DNA of 64,000 nucleotides from an uncultured SAR116 cluster alpha proteobacterium (lineage in GTDB: Bacteria > Pseudomonadota > Alphaproteobacteria > Puniceispirillales > Marisalimonadaceae), in the NCBI GenBank assembly GCA_902618195.1, contig CACMZO010000001.1:62001-126000 (forward strand). Reading direction: 5' to 3'. A model generated the notes under the pieces. It worked only from the letters and a program-made list of their open reading frames with translations. It was not told where the DNA came from and searched no databases. Of the stretch, positions 54,862 through 63,733 are shown one piece after another (within the stretch, counting starts at the first letter, position 1; each line of letters begins with the position of its first letter). The translations under genes were made by a program, and so were the position numbers.

Positions 54862-55638
54862 ATGGAATTTATAGAAACAAAAAAAATTACAAATAATGTT
54901 GCTAAAATAACGCTGACTAATGGTAAAAAATACAACCCATTATCTCTAAATGTATTGAGACATCTAAATAGTGAATTCAATCATTTGTCAAATGATTCAA
55001 ATGTTAAAGCAATTATAATTTCATCAAATGGTCCTGGTTTTTCAGCAGGGCATGATTTACAAGAGCTTAAACAAAATAAAAATAATAAAGAATTTTTTAC
55101 CGAACTTTTTAATGAGTGTTCAAATCTAATGTTAAAAATAATGAAAACACCTCAACCGGTAATAGCTGAAATACCTGGGGTCGCAGCTGCGGCTGGATGT
55201 CAATTAGTTGCAACATGTGATCTTGCTATAGCATCTAATGAAGCGGTTTTTATAACTCCTGGTGTAAATATCGGTTTATTTTGTTCTACACCAATGGTTG
55301 CTGTTTCTAGATCTCTAGGTAGAAAAAAAACAATGGAAATGTTATTAACTGGTGAAAGTATGAATGCTAAGGATGCCGTTAGTTTTGGGTTAATTAATAA
55401 AAATGTTCCTTTAAATGAATTGGAGATAACAGTATTAAACTTTGCAAAATTAATCGCATCTAAACCAACTTCAACTGTTAGAATTGGGAAAGAAGCATTT
55501 TATAAACAAGCCGAATTGCCAATAGAGAAAGCTTATAAATATACATCTGAAGTTATGGCACAAAATATGTTGCAAAAAGATGCTAAAGAGGGCATTGAAG
55601 CATTTTTGAATAAAAGAGAACCTAAATGGGAAAACTAA
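54862..55638 (+). CDS. Enoyl-CoA hydratase/isomerase family protein
   Basis: A 258-residue crotonase-fold protein. The oxyanion-hole segments are FSAGHDLQELK and GVAAAAGCQLVATCDLAIA. CSTPMVAVSRSLGRKKTMEMLLTGE matches the ECHDC3-like subgroup, in which the catalytic glutamates of true enoyl-CoA hydratase are not both conserved. The reaction is therefore uncertain. It is convergent with the sulfhydrylase fusion with a 4-base overlap. Confidence 0.83.
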   Translation: MEFIETKKITNNVAKITLTNGKKYNPLSLNVLRHLNSEFNHLSNDSNVKAIIISSNGPGFSAGHDLQELKQNKNNKEFFTELFNECSNLMLKIMKTPQPVIAEIPGVAAAAGCQLVATCDLAIASNEAVFITPGVNIGLFCSTPMVAVSRSLGRKKTMEMLLTGESMNAKDAVSFGLINKNVPLNELEITVLNFAKLIASKPTSTVRIGKEAFYKQAELPIEKAYKYTSEVMAQNMLQKDAKEGIEAFLNKREPKWEN

Positions 55639-57422
55639 AGATTATCCAAAGATACTTTTAAATCATTGATAATATCATCACTGTGTTCTAATCCAATTGA
55701 TAATCTAATGACGTTATCCCCTGCACCAGATATTTCCCTTTCTTTAGAATTTAATTGTCTGTGTGTTGTAGAAGCAGGGTGTATTATTAATGATTTTGTA
55801 TCACCAACATTTGCTAAATGTGAAAATAAATTGCAGTTTTCAACAATTTTTTTTGCCCCATCAAACCCAGCTTTAACTGTAATTGTAAAAACAGACCCAA
55901 AACCAAATTTAAAGTATTTTTTTGCTAATTTATATGATTTGTTGTTTTGAAAACCACTCCAAGATACATAATCTACTTTATCATGTTTTATTAAGAAATT
56001 TGCAACTTCATCTGCGTTTGACATATGTTTTTGCATTCTTAAGTTTAATGTTTCAATTCCTGTAAGAGTTAAGTAAGCATTAAATGGTGACATAGTAGTA
56101 CCTAAGTCTCTTAAAGCACTAGCATGACAAAAGTTAATATATGCTAAGTTGCCAAACGATTCAAAAAATTTTATTCCATGATATGAAGTATCTGGTTCGG
56201 TTAATTTTTCAAATTCTCTACCATTAGCCCAGTCAAATTTACCTGCATCCACTACACAACCTCCCATAGCATTTCCATGACCAGATAAAAATTTAGTTGT
56301 TGAATATATAATTATATCTGCACCATAATTTGCTGGTTGACAGATAGCTTGTGTAGCCATTGTATTATCTATTATTAGAGGTATACCTGCATTATGGGCT
56401 AGTTCTGATAATTTCTCTATGTCCGAAACAACTCCCTCTGGATTGGATAGGCTTTCTGCAAAAAGTGCTCTAACATTCTTAGAATTAATGGCTTGTTTTA
56501 TTTCATCGTAATTTGTTATATCAACAAGATCAGTTTCCCAGCCAAATGATTTAAAGCTTTTAGTGAATTGTGTTATTGAACCACCATAGAGTTTTGAACT
56601 AGCGACTATTTTTTTACCAGGACTTAGTAACGGATATAAAGCAATTAGTTGAGCTGCATGGCCAGATGAAACACAGCAAGATCCAACAGCATTATCTAGT
56701 GCTGCAATTTTTTGCTCTAAAGCTGCAGTTGTTGGATTAGATAAACGTCCATAGATGTTACCATTTTCTTGCAAATTGTATAGAGATGCTGCATGTTCAC
56801 TATCATCAAAGGCGAAGGCTGTTGATTGATAAATTGGAAAACTTCTTGCGCCTGTAACTGGATCTGGTGACGTTCCGGCATGTATACTTAAAGTTTCTAT
56901 ATTATTTGATTTAAAAAAATTTCCTAACTTGTTATTATTATTTATTAATTTATTTTTTTTGGATGAAATTAATTTAGAATAAAATCCTCCACTTCCTAAC
57001 TCACCAAAAATTCTTGAATGTTCAATTTTAGGGCATCTATTATAAATACAATCTAAATTATTTTTTAAAACTAAGTCATTAGCTTCTGAATTAAAAATAC
57101 CAATTTGCATCCAAAAAACTTTTGCTTTAATTTTAATTGCTTCTTTAGCTAAATCTAGACATTCATCACTTTTTCGAAAAACATCAACCATATCAATACT
57201 AATAGGAATGTCTTTTAATGAAGCATAACATAACTCATTGTTAATTTGTTTACCAGCTTCATTAGGGTTTACAGGTATAATTTTATAACCTTTCCTTTGT
57301 AAATATTTCATTACAAAATTAGATGGTCTTTTCCAATTATTACTGGCTCCAACTAGTGCAATTGTTTTTACTGAAGATAAAATATTCGCAATTTTTAAAT
57401 CACTAAATTTATCATCATTCAT
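55635..57422 (-). CDS. CoA-binding domain fused to O-acetylhomoserine sulfhydrylase
   Basis: A 595-residue fusion. Residues about 1-145 form a YccU-like CoA-binding Rossmann domain (TIALVGASNNWKRPSNFVMKYL, IIPVNPNE, CPKIEHSRIFGELG). After a lysine/asparagine-rich linker (about 150-175), an O-acetylhomoserine aminocarboxypropyltransferase (MetY) begins at IETLSIHAGTSPDPVTGAR. The PLP Lys is in IYSTTKFLSGHGNAMGG, and ARSFPIYQSTAFAF is a family hallmark. MetY makes homocysteine from O-acetylhomoserine and sulfide. The CoA-binding domain may sense acetyl-CoA or aid complexing, but this is inference. Reading frame is continuous, so this is not two genes. Confidence 0.9.
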   Translation of the reverse strand: MNDDKFSDLKIANILSSVKTIALVGASNNWKRPSNFVMKYLQRKGYKIIPVNPNEAGKQINNELCYASLKDIPISIDMVDVFRKSDECLDLAKEAIKIKAKVFWMQIGIFNSEANDLVLKNNLDCIYNRCPKIEHSRIFGELGSGGFYSKLISSKKNKLINNNNKLGNFFKSNNIETLSIHAGTSPDPVTGARSFPIYQSTAFAFDDSEHAASLYNLQENGNIYGRLSNPTTAALEQKIAALDNAVGSCCVSSGHAAQLIALYPLLSPGKKIVASSKLYGGSITQFTKSFKSFGWETDLVDITNYDEIKQAINSKNVRALFAESLSNPEGVVSDIEKLSELAHNAGIPLIIDNTMATQAICQPANYGADIIIYSTTKFLSGHGNAMGGCVVDAGKFDWANGREFEKLTEPDTSYHGIKFFESFGNLAYINFCHASALRDLGTTMSPFNAYLTLTGIETLNLRMQKHMSNADEVANFLIKHDKVDYVSWSGFQNNKSYKLAKKYFKFGFGSVFTITVKAGFDGAKKIVENCNLFSHLANVGDTKSLIIHPASTTHRQLNSKEREISGAGDNVIRLSIGLEHSDDIINDLKVSLDNL

Positions 57423-57491
57423 ATTTTCCTCTTATTAAATTTAATAAAAATTTTTGTTCAAAATTTTAATATCTAACTTATACTCAATATA

Positions 57492-59090
57492 ATGGATAAA
57501 CAAGTTTTTGATATAATTATAGTTGGAGCTGGTACTGCAGGTTGTTTGTTAGCTAATAGGTTGTCGGCAAATAACAACTTAAATATAGCTCTAATTGAAG
57601 CAGGTGGAAGTGATAATTATCATTGGATTCATATTCCAGTTGGATATCTATATTGTATGGGCAATAAAAGAACTGATTGGTTATATAAAACTTCTTCTCA
57701 ACCAGGTTTGAATGGTAGACAACTTAATTACCCAAGAGGAAAAGTGTTGGGTGGTTGTTCATCTATTAATGGTATGATATACATGCGAGGTCAATCCAAA
57801 GACTACGATCATTGGAGACAATTAGGCAATATAGGTTGGAGTTGGGACGATGTATTGCCATACTTTGTAAAAACTGAAGATAATTTTTCTGGAACAGATA
57901 AGTATCATGGTCAGGGAGGAGAATGGCGCGTTGATGAACAAAGATTACATTGGGATGTATTAGATGATTTTCAAAATGCTACTGTAGAATCAGGCATTCC
58001 AAAAATAGCTGATTTTAATAATGGTAATAATTTTGGTGTTTCTTATTTCAAAGTTAATCAAAAAAATGGATTTAGATTAAATACAGCCAAAGCTTTCTTT
58101 AAACCAATCCAACACAGAAAAAATTTAAAGTTATTTAAAAATTGTGAAGTTGAAAGTTTAATTATTAAGAACAAGATTGTTACAGGTTTAAAAATTAAAA
58201 CAAATGGAAATGAGATTGAAGTTATTTGTAACAAAGAAGTTGTATTGTCTGCTGGATCAATTGGGTCACCAAAAATCCTTGAACTTTCTGGGATTGGAAA
58301 TCCCAAACTTTTAAAAAAAATAGGCATTAAACCTATAATCGATTCAAAAAATGTTGGAGAAAATTTACAAGACCATTTGCAACTTAGGGTAATATATAAA
58401 CTACAAAATGCAAAAACATTAAATCAAGAAATAAACTCAATTTTTGGCAAAATGAAAATTGGAATGGAATATTTTTTTAAAAGAAAAGGTCCCATGTCAA
58501 TGGCTCCAAGTCAATTGGGTGTTTTCGCAATGTCAGATTCTTCTTATGAAATGCCCAATGTCCAGTTTCATGTTCAACCTCTCTCCTTAGATAAATTTGG
58601 AGATCCACTTCATAATTTTCCTGGCCTAACAGCAAGTGTTTGTAATTTAAATCCTTTAAGTAGAGGTTCTGTTCATATTCAATCAAAAGATTTAAAAGTG
58701 CAGCCAGAAATTAATCCTAACTATTTATCACATGCAACTGATAAAAAAGTTGCAGCCGACTCCATTAAATTAGCAAGAAAAATTATTTCACAACCATCAA
58801 TGAAAAAATATAATCCAGAGGAGTACGCGCCTGGTATAAATCATCAAACTGATAAAGAATTAGAAAGAGTAGCAGGCGATATCGGAACAACAATATTTCA
58901 TCCAGTTGGTACTTGTGCAATGGGGGTAAGAGATGATTCTGTAACTAAGCCAAATTTAAAAGTAAATGGCGTAGAAAAACTAAGGGTGGTTGATGCATCA
59001 ATAATGCCTTCAATAACTTCTGGCAATACAAATTCACCAACTTTAATGATTGCTGAAAAAGCTTCCGAATTAATTTTGAATGAGGTATAA
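57492..59090 (+). CDS. GMC-family oxidoreductase (choline dehydrogenase-like)
   Basis: A 532-residue FAD flavoprotein. DIIIVGAGTAGCLLANRLS is the dinucleotide fold, PRGKVLGGCSSINGMIYMRG the GMC signature 1, and GSIGSPKILELSGIG signature 2. The active-site His-Asn pair lies near HPVGTCAMG and SGNTNSPTLMIAE. Members oxidise alcohols such as choline or other primary alcohols with FAD. No betaine aldehyde dehydrogenase is adjacent, so the substrate is open. It leads a forward run of acyl-CoA genes. Confidence 0.88.
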   Translation: MDKQVFDIIIVGAGTAGCLLANRLSANNNLNIALIEAGGSDNYHWIHIPVGYLYCMGNKRTDWLYKTSSQPGLNGRQLNYPRGKVLGGCSSINGMIYMRGQSKDYDHWRQLGNIGWSWDDVLPYFVKTEDNFSGTDKYHGQGGEWRVDEQRLHWDVLDDFQNATVESGIPKIADFNNGNNFGVSYFKVNQKNGFRLNTAKAFFKPIQHRKNLKLFKNCEVESLIIKNKIVTGLKIKTNGNEIEVICNKEVVLSAGSIGSPKILELSGIGNPKLLKKIGIKPIIDSKNVGENLQDHLQLRVIYKLQNAKTLNQEINSIFGKMKIGMEYFFKRKGPMSMAPSQLGVFAMSDSSYEMPNVQFHVQPLSLDKFGDPLHNFPGLTASVCNLNPLSRGSVHIQSKDLKVQPEINPNYLSHATDKKVAADSIKLARKIISQPSMKKYNPEEYAPGINHQTDKELERVAGDIGTTIFHPVGTCAMGVRDDSVTKPNLKVNGVEKLRVVDASIMPSITSGNTNSPTLMIAEKASELILNEV

Positions 59091-59109
59091 ATTGGTCATG
59101 AGATGATTT

Positions 59110-60252
59110 ATGGAATTTAATTTATCTGAAGATTATAAAAATATACAGGAGATGGCATCTTCATTTTCTGAAACCGAATTGATGCCTTTTGCATCTCAAT
59201 GGGATCAAGAAGAGATTTTTCCAACTGATGTTTTAAAAAAATCAGCTAATCTAGGTTTGGCAGGTATTTACGTAAGTGAAAAGTTTGGAGGGTCAGGCTT
59301 AGATAGATTATCAGCTGCTTTAGTTTTTGAACAACTTTCAAGAGGATGTGTTTCAACAGCTGCATATTTGTCAATTCATAATATGGTTGCTTGGATGATT
59401 GATAGCGAAGGATCAAATGAATTAAAAGAAAAATTTATTCCACAATTATGCTCCATGAACTTGTTCTCAAGCTACTGTTTAACTGAATCAAGCTCAGGGT
59501 CAGATGCATCAGCATTAAAAACTACTGCTAAGCGAAAAGGTAATAGTCATTATATTCTCAATGGATCAAAAAGTTTTATTTCGGGAGGTCCAACAAGTGA
59601 TGTTTATGCAGTAATGTGCAGAACTGGAGAAGATGGTCCGAAAGGTATTTCATGTATATTAATTGAAAAAGATACTCCTGGCTTATCATTTGGTAAAAAT
59701 GAAAAGAAATTAGGCTGGAATAGTCAACACACCTCAACAGTTAATTTTGATAATTGTGAAGTACCAATTGAAAATTTAGTAGGAAATGAAGGAGATGGAT
59801 TTAAGTTAGCAATGAAGGGACTCGATGGTGGAAGAGTTAATATTGCAGCTTGTTCCATTGGAGGTGCAAATTTTGCGCTTGAGAAGACAATTCAATATAC
59901 ATCAGAGAGGAAGCAGTTTGGTAAAAAAATAAATGAGTTTCAAGTAAGTCAATTTAAATTAGCAGATATGTCTACTGATTTAGAGGCCTCTAAATTAATG
60001 GTGTACAAAGCTGCAACAAGTTTAGATAACAAGGATACTGATGCTACAAAATACTGTGCAATGGCCAAGAGATTTGCAACAGATGCTTGTTTTGACATTT
60101 GTAATCAAGCTTTGCAACTTCATGGTGGTTACGGATATTTAAAAGATTTTCCTCTAGAGAGAGTCCTACGAGATTTGCGAGTTCATCAAATTTTAGAAGG
60201 AACAAATGAAATAATGAGATTAATTATATCAAGAAAAATTTTGGATGTTTGA
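59110..60252 (+). CDS. Acyl-CoA dehydrogenase, isobutyryl-CoA dehydrogenase-like
   Basis: A 380-residue acyl-CoA dehydrogenase. The flavin-site CLTESSSGSDASALKTTA and catalytic-region LQLHGGYGYLKDFPLERVLRD with the ILEGTNEIMR terminus are present. KGLDGGRVNIAACSIGGANFAL and CAMAKRFATDACFDICNQALQ match the ACAD8 isobutyryl-CoA branch. It sits before 3-hydroxyisobutyryl-CoA hydrolase by 9 bases, which supports a valine-degradation step forming methacrylyl-CoA. Confidence 0.9.
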   Translation: MEFNLSEDYKNIQEMASSFSETELMPFASQWDQEEIFPTDVLKKSANLGLAGIYVSEKFGGSGLDRLSAALVFEQLSRGCVSTAAYLSIHNMVAWMIDSEGSNELKEKFIPQLCSMNLFSSYCLTESSSGSDASALKTTAKRKGNSHYILNGSKSFISGGPTSDVYAVMCRTGEDGPKGISCILIEKDTPGLSFGKNEKKLGWNSQHTSTVNFDNCEVPIENLVGNEGDGFKLAMKGLDGGRVNIAACSIGGANFALEKTIQYTSERKQFGKKINEFQVSQFKLADMSTDLEASKLMVYKAATSLDNKDTDATKYCAMAKRFATDACFDICNQALQLHGGYGYLKDFPLERVLRDLRVHQILEGTNEIMRLIISRKILDV

Positions 60253-60261
60253 AGGGATAAT

Positions 60262-61332
60262 ATGAATGAAGAAATAATTTTAAAATCTGAAAATGGGGTA
60301 GGCATTATTACTTTAAACAGACCAGAAAGGTTAAATGCTTTAACATATAATATTGTTAAAAAAATGAATGACTTTTTAGACAAATGCGAAAGTGATGATG
60401 ATATCAAATGTGTTATAATTGAAGGTGCTGGTGAAAAAGCTTTTTGTGCAGGTGGAGATGTAGTTTCATTAAGAAAACAAGTTCTTGATGAGGGTGGCCC
60501 ACCAACAGAATTATCAGAGAATTTTTTTTATGATGAATATCTTTTAAATTATAAAATTAATAATTTTAAAAAGCCTTACATAGCTTTAATTGATGGTGTG
60601 ACTATGGGAGGTGGTGTTGGTGTTTCAATGCATGGAAGTCATATTGTTTGTACTGAAAGAACTATGTTTGCAATGCCAGAAACAACTATTGGTCTTTTCC
60701 CTGATGTTGGTGGAGGTTGGTTGTTAGCCCAACTACCAATAACTATAGGTTTGTGGTTAGCTTTAACTGGTGAAAGATTAAAATCAGTAGATTTGATGAA
60801 AACAGGACTATCAAATTATTATGTTGAATCAAAAAATGTACTAAATTTAAAAAATGAAATTTTTAAAAACCCATCTAAAGATCATCAAGAAATTACAAAT
60901 TTAATTAATAAATTTAGTGGTCAATTAAGTGGAGAAAGTATTATTGAAAAAAACCAAGTTGAAATAAAAGAAATATTTGAACAAGAAAGTGTTGAAGACA
61001 TTTTAAAAAAAACAAATTTACTTTCTGAAAATGGGAGTGATTTTGCAAAAAATATTGAACATGAGTTAACGAAAAAATCTCCAACATCTTTAAAAATAAC
61101 TTTTAAACAAATTAATGAGGCAACGGAAATGAATCTTAGAGATGCTCTTATAATGGAGTATAGAATGGTCCAAAGGTGTCAGGCATCAGGTGATTTTTAT
61201 GAAGGTGTTAGAGCGATGCTTGTAGACAAAGATAGAAAACCTAGTTGGAAACCCAGTAATCTCAGTAAAGTTGACGAGATTTGGGTAAATCATTTTTTTG
61301 AACCTTTACATGAGAAAGACTTAAAAATTTAA
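60262..61332 (+). CDS. 3-hydroxyisobutyryl-CoA hydrolase
   Basis: A 356-residue crotonase-superfamily hydrolase. AFCAGGDVVSLRKQV and ALIDGVTMGGGVGVSMHGSH form the oxyanion hole, MPETTIGLFPDVGGGW contains the catalytic Glu/Asp region of HIBCH, and the length is that of HIBCH rather than enoyl-CoA hydratase. It hydrolyses 3-hydroxyisobutyryl-CoA in valine catabolism. An AAGGGA ribosome binding site is 4 to 9 bases upstream. It follows the ACAD8-like gene. Confidence 0.92.
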   Translation: MNEEIILKSENGVGIITLNRPERLNALTYNIVKKMNDFLDKCESDDDIKCVIIEGAGEKAFCAGGDVVSLRKQVLDEGGPPTELSENFFYDEYLLNYKINNFKKPYIALIDGVTMGGGVGVSMHGSHIVCTERTMFAMPETTIGLFPDVGGGWLLAQLPITIGLWLALTGERLKSVDLMKTGLSNYYVESKNVLNLKNEIFKNPSKDHQEITNLINKFSGQLSGESIIEKNQVEIKEIFEQESVEDILKKTNLLSENGSDFAKNIEHELTKKSPTSLKITFKQINEATEMNLRDALIMEYRMVQRCQASGDFYEGVRAMLVDKDRKPSWKPSNLSKVDEIWVNHFFEPLHEKDLKI

Positions 61333-61343
61333 AATTATTTTAC

Positions 61344-61347
61344 GGAG
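61344..61347 (+). promoter_or_regulatory. Strong ribosome binding site of the thiolase gene
   Basis: GGAG lies 6 bases before ATG 61354, one of the few near-consensus Shine-Dalgarno sites in the window, suggesting high translation of the thiolase. Confidence 0.6.
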
Positions 61348-61353
61348 AAGTTT

Positions 61354-62526
61354 ATGAATGAAGTTTATATTATGTCAGCGACTAGGTCACCAGTTGGTAC
61401 ATTTGGAGGTTCTTTAAAAGATTTTAATCCAGTAGATTTAGGAACGATTGTAGCAAAAGAAAGTATTAAAAGATCCAAAATCTCGCCGAAAGAAATTGGT
61501 CATGCTGTTTTTGGTAATGTTATTCATACTGAACCAAGAGATATGTACGTAAGTAGAGTCATAGCTTTAAATTCTGGGTTGAACAAGGATTCATGCGCTT
61601 TAACTGTAAATCGTTTATGTGGATCAGGATTACAAGCTATTGTCAGTGCTTCTCAACTTATTTTGTTAGGAGATACTGAAATTGCTTTGGCAGGTGGTGT
61701 TGAAATAATGTCAAGTGGAACGCATGTTGTTAAAGGTTTTCGCTGGGGAAATAGAATGGGAGATAGTAAAGTTTTTGATATGATGTTAGGAGCTTTACAT
61801 GATCCATTTGGACATGGTCACATGGGTATAACAGCTGAAAATATATCAGAGAGATATCAAATTGATCGATCTAAACAAGATGAATTTGCATTAACTAGTC
61901 AAAAACGTGCTAAAGAAGCAATTGAAAAAGGTTTATTTAAAGAGCAAATCACCCCAATAGAAATTAAATCTAGAAAAGGAATTAATATTTTTAATACTGA
62001 TGAACATCCTAAATATGATACTACAATCGAATCATTATCTAATTTAAAAACAGTTTTTAAAAATGACGGATCAGTAACTGCTGGAAATGCATCTGGTATC
62101 AATGATGGTGCATCAGCCCTTGTGTTAGCTAATGAAAAACAAGCTAAGAAAGGCAAGCCATTAGCAAAAATAATTTCTTATGGTTTTGGAGGCGTGGAAC
62201 CCGATGAAATGGGTCTAGGTCCAATTCCAGCATCTAAGATGGCTTTAAAAAAAGCAGGACTATCTATTGATGATTTAGATTTAGTCGAATCAAATGAGGC
62301 ATTTGCTGCACAAGCATGTGCTGTTAATAAAGAGTTAGGTTTAGACGAAGAGATCGTAAACGTTAATGGTGGAGCTATTGCTTTAGGACATCCGGTAGGA
62401 GCAACAGGTTCAATCATAATGACAAAACTTATCCACGAACTAAAAAGAAGAAATGGTACATATGGCTTAGCTACAATGTGTATAGGAGGTGGACAAGGAA
62501 TAGCTGTTATAATTGAAAATTGTTAA
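61354..62526 (+). CDS. Acetyl-CoA C-acyltransferase (thiolase, BktB/PhaA-like)
   Basis: A 390-residue thiolase. The nucleophilic Cys is in TVNRLCGSGLQAIVSA, the His in GGAIALGHPVGATGS, and the second Cys in LATMCIGGGQG. GHGHMGITAENISERYQI suggests the biosynthetic/degradative type II group, close to beta-ketothiolase BktB. It would cleave or form acetoacetyl-CoA or 3-ketovaleryl-CoA. It could work with the acetoacetyl-CoA ligase at 40.9 kb and the SDR downstream, which is on the other strand. Confidence 0.92.
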   Translation: MNEVYIMSATRSPVGTFGGSLKDFNPVDLGTIVAKESIKRSKISPKEIGHAVFGNVIHTEPRDMYVSRVIALNSGLNKDSCALTVNRLCGSGLQAIVSASQLILLGDTEIALAGGVEIMSSGTHVVKGFRWGNRMGDSKVFDMMLGALHDPFGHGHMGITAENISERYQIDRSKQDEFALTSQKRAKEAIEKGLFKEQITPIEIKSRKGINIFNTDEHPKYDTTIESLSNLKTVFKNDGSVTAGNASGINDGASALVLANEKQAKKGKPLAKIISYGFGGVEPDEMGLGPIPASKMALKKAGLSIDDLDLVESNEAFAAQACAVNKELGLDEEIVNVNGGAIALGHPVGATGSIIMTKLIHELKRRNGTYGLATMCIGGGQGIAVIIENC

Positions 62527-62527
62527 A

Positions 62528-62980
62528 TTAACTTTTAGTTTTAATTAAAAAGTTTGCAATCCATGTCATTACAACTTTGTCGTCTTGATTTGTAACAGTG
62601 TTTAAAGTTCTTACCGTACCTTTACTTGGATTTTTTGATGATAATTTTTTTTCTATAACTTTTACTTCTGATCTTAGTTCATCATCTGGATAAACAGGAT
62701 AGGTCCATCTTAGTTCATCTATTCCCCAAGCACCCATGCTAGTCTCTTTAACAACCCCAGTTTCGAAGAATTGAGTGAATGATATGCCTAACGTCATAAA
62801 ACCACTCGAGACAAGTGTTCCGAAAGGACCTTTTTTTGCTTTATTTTCATCAATATGAAAATCTTGAGGGTCGTAGTTTTTTGCGAAATTAATAATTTCT
62901 TTTTTTGTAATTTTTTTCGATCCAGTTTTTATAACTAAACCAACTTTAAAATCCTCAAAAAATAATTTTGATTTTTGCAT
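62528..62980 (-). CDS. MaoC-family dehydratase
   Basis: A 150-residue hot-dog-fold protein. FEDFKVGLVIKTGSKKITKKEIINFAKNYDPQDFHID carries the MaoC hydratase Asp and His, and GTLVSSGFMTLGISFTQFF is the substrate cap. It likely hydrates an enoyl-CoA with R-specificity. It starts 2 bases from the SDR gene's stop and ends 1 base past the convergent thiolase. Confidence 0.88.
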   Translation of the reverse strand: MQKSKLFFEDFKVGLVIKTGSKKITKKEIINFAKNYDPQDFHIDENKAKKGPFGTLVSSGFMTLGISFTQFFETGVVKETSMGAWGIDELRWTYPVYPDDELRSEVKVIEKKLSSKNPSKGTVRTLNTVTNQDDKVVMTWIANFLIKTKS

Positions 62981-62982
62981 TT

Positions 62983-63732
62983 TTATCTAGGAGCTAATCT
63001 AACTGATCCATCAAGTCGAATTGTTTCTCCATTTAACATTACATTTGTAACTATACTCTCAACTAAAAGTGCATATTCATAAGATGTACCTAATCTTCTT
63101 GGAAAGAGTGTAGTTGCAATCAAACTTTTTTGAACCTCGTCAGGCATTCCAGTTAACATAGGTGTTCCAAACAATCCTGGAGCTATTGTATTAACTCTAA
63201 TACCATGGGTAGCTAATTCTCTTGCAATTGGAAGTGTCATACCTGCTATACCACCTTTTGAAGCTGAGTAAGCGGCTTGTCCAATTTGTCCATCAAAAGC
63301 TGCTACTGATGCAGTGTTTATAATGATACCTCTCTCGCCATCCTCGTCAGGTGTATTATGCTGCATCTTATCTGCACATAATCGAATTAAGTTAAAACTT
63401 CCCAATAGATTTATTTTAAGAACCTTTTCAAAAAGTCCGAGATCATGTGTTCCTCTACTTGATACTACCTTAGATCCAACAGCAATACCTGCACAATTTA
63501 CCAAGCAATTTATATTCTCCAAATTTCCAATCGCTTCAGACATCAAATCTGGATCAGAAACATCTCCAACAAAATATTCAGCGTCTAACTCTGAAGAGAC
63601 TTTTTTTAGGTTTTCTTCATTAACATCAATTAGAAATACATTTGCTCCTTTGTCTTTTAGATATTTAGCAGTCCCTTCACCAAGACCACTTCCACCACCT
63701 GTAACAACTGCATTTACTTTATTAATTTTCAT
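62983..63732 (-). CDS. SDR, 3-hydroxyacyl-CoA dehydrogenase type 2-like
   Basis: A 249-residue classical SDR from ATG 63732. AVVTGGGSGLGEGTAKYL is the NAD motif, IINTASVAAFDGQ the catalytic Ser region, YSASKGGIAGM the Tyr/Lys pair, and RVNTIAPGLFGTPM typical of HSD17B10-like enzymes. These oxidise 3-hydroxyacyl-CoA or 2-methyl-3-hydroxybutyryl-CoA, which would fit branched-chain amino acid breakdown. The track start at TTG 63744 overlaps the upstream gene; ATG 63732 has GGAG six bases before it. Confidence 0.88.
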   Translation of the reverse strand: MKINKVNAVVTGGGSGLGEGTAKYLKDKGANVFLIDVNEENLKKVSSELDAEYFVGDVSDPDLMSEAIGNLENINCLVNCAGIAVGSKVVSSRGTHDLGLFEKVLKINLLGSFNLIRLCADKMQHNTPDEDGERGIIINTASVAAFDGQIGQAAYSASKGGIAGMTLPIARELATHGIRVNTIAPGLFGTPMLTGMPDEVQKSLIATTLFPRRLGTSYEYALLVESIVTNVMLNGETIRLDGSVRLAPR

Positions 63733-63733
63733 T

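Noticed and set aside
62531-62555. Hairpin AACTTTT/AAAAGTT at the thiolase/MaoC junction as terminator
   Set aside because: The stem is nearly all A/T with an 11-base loop, so it is too weak to call.
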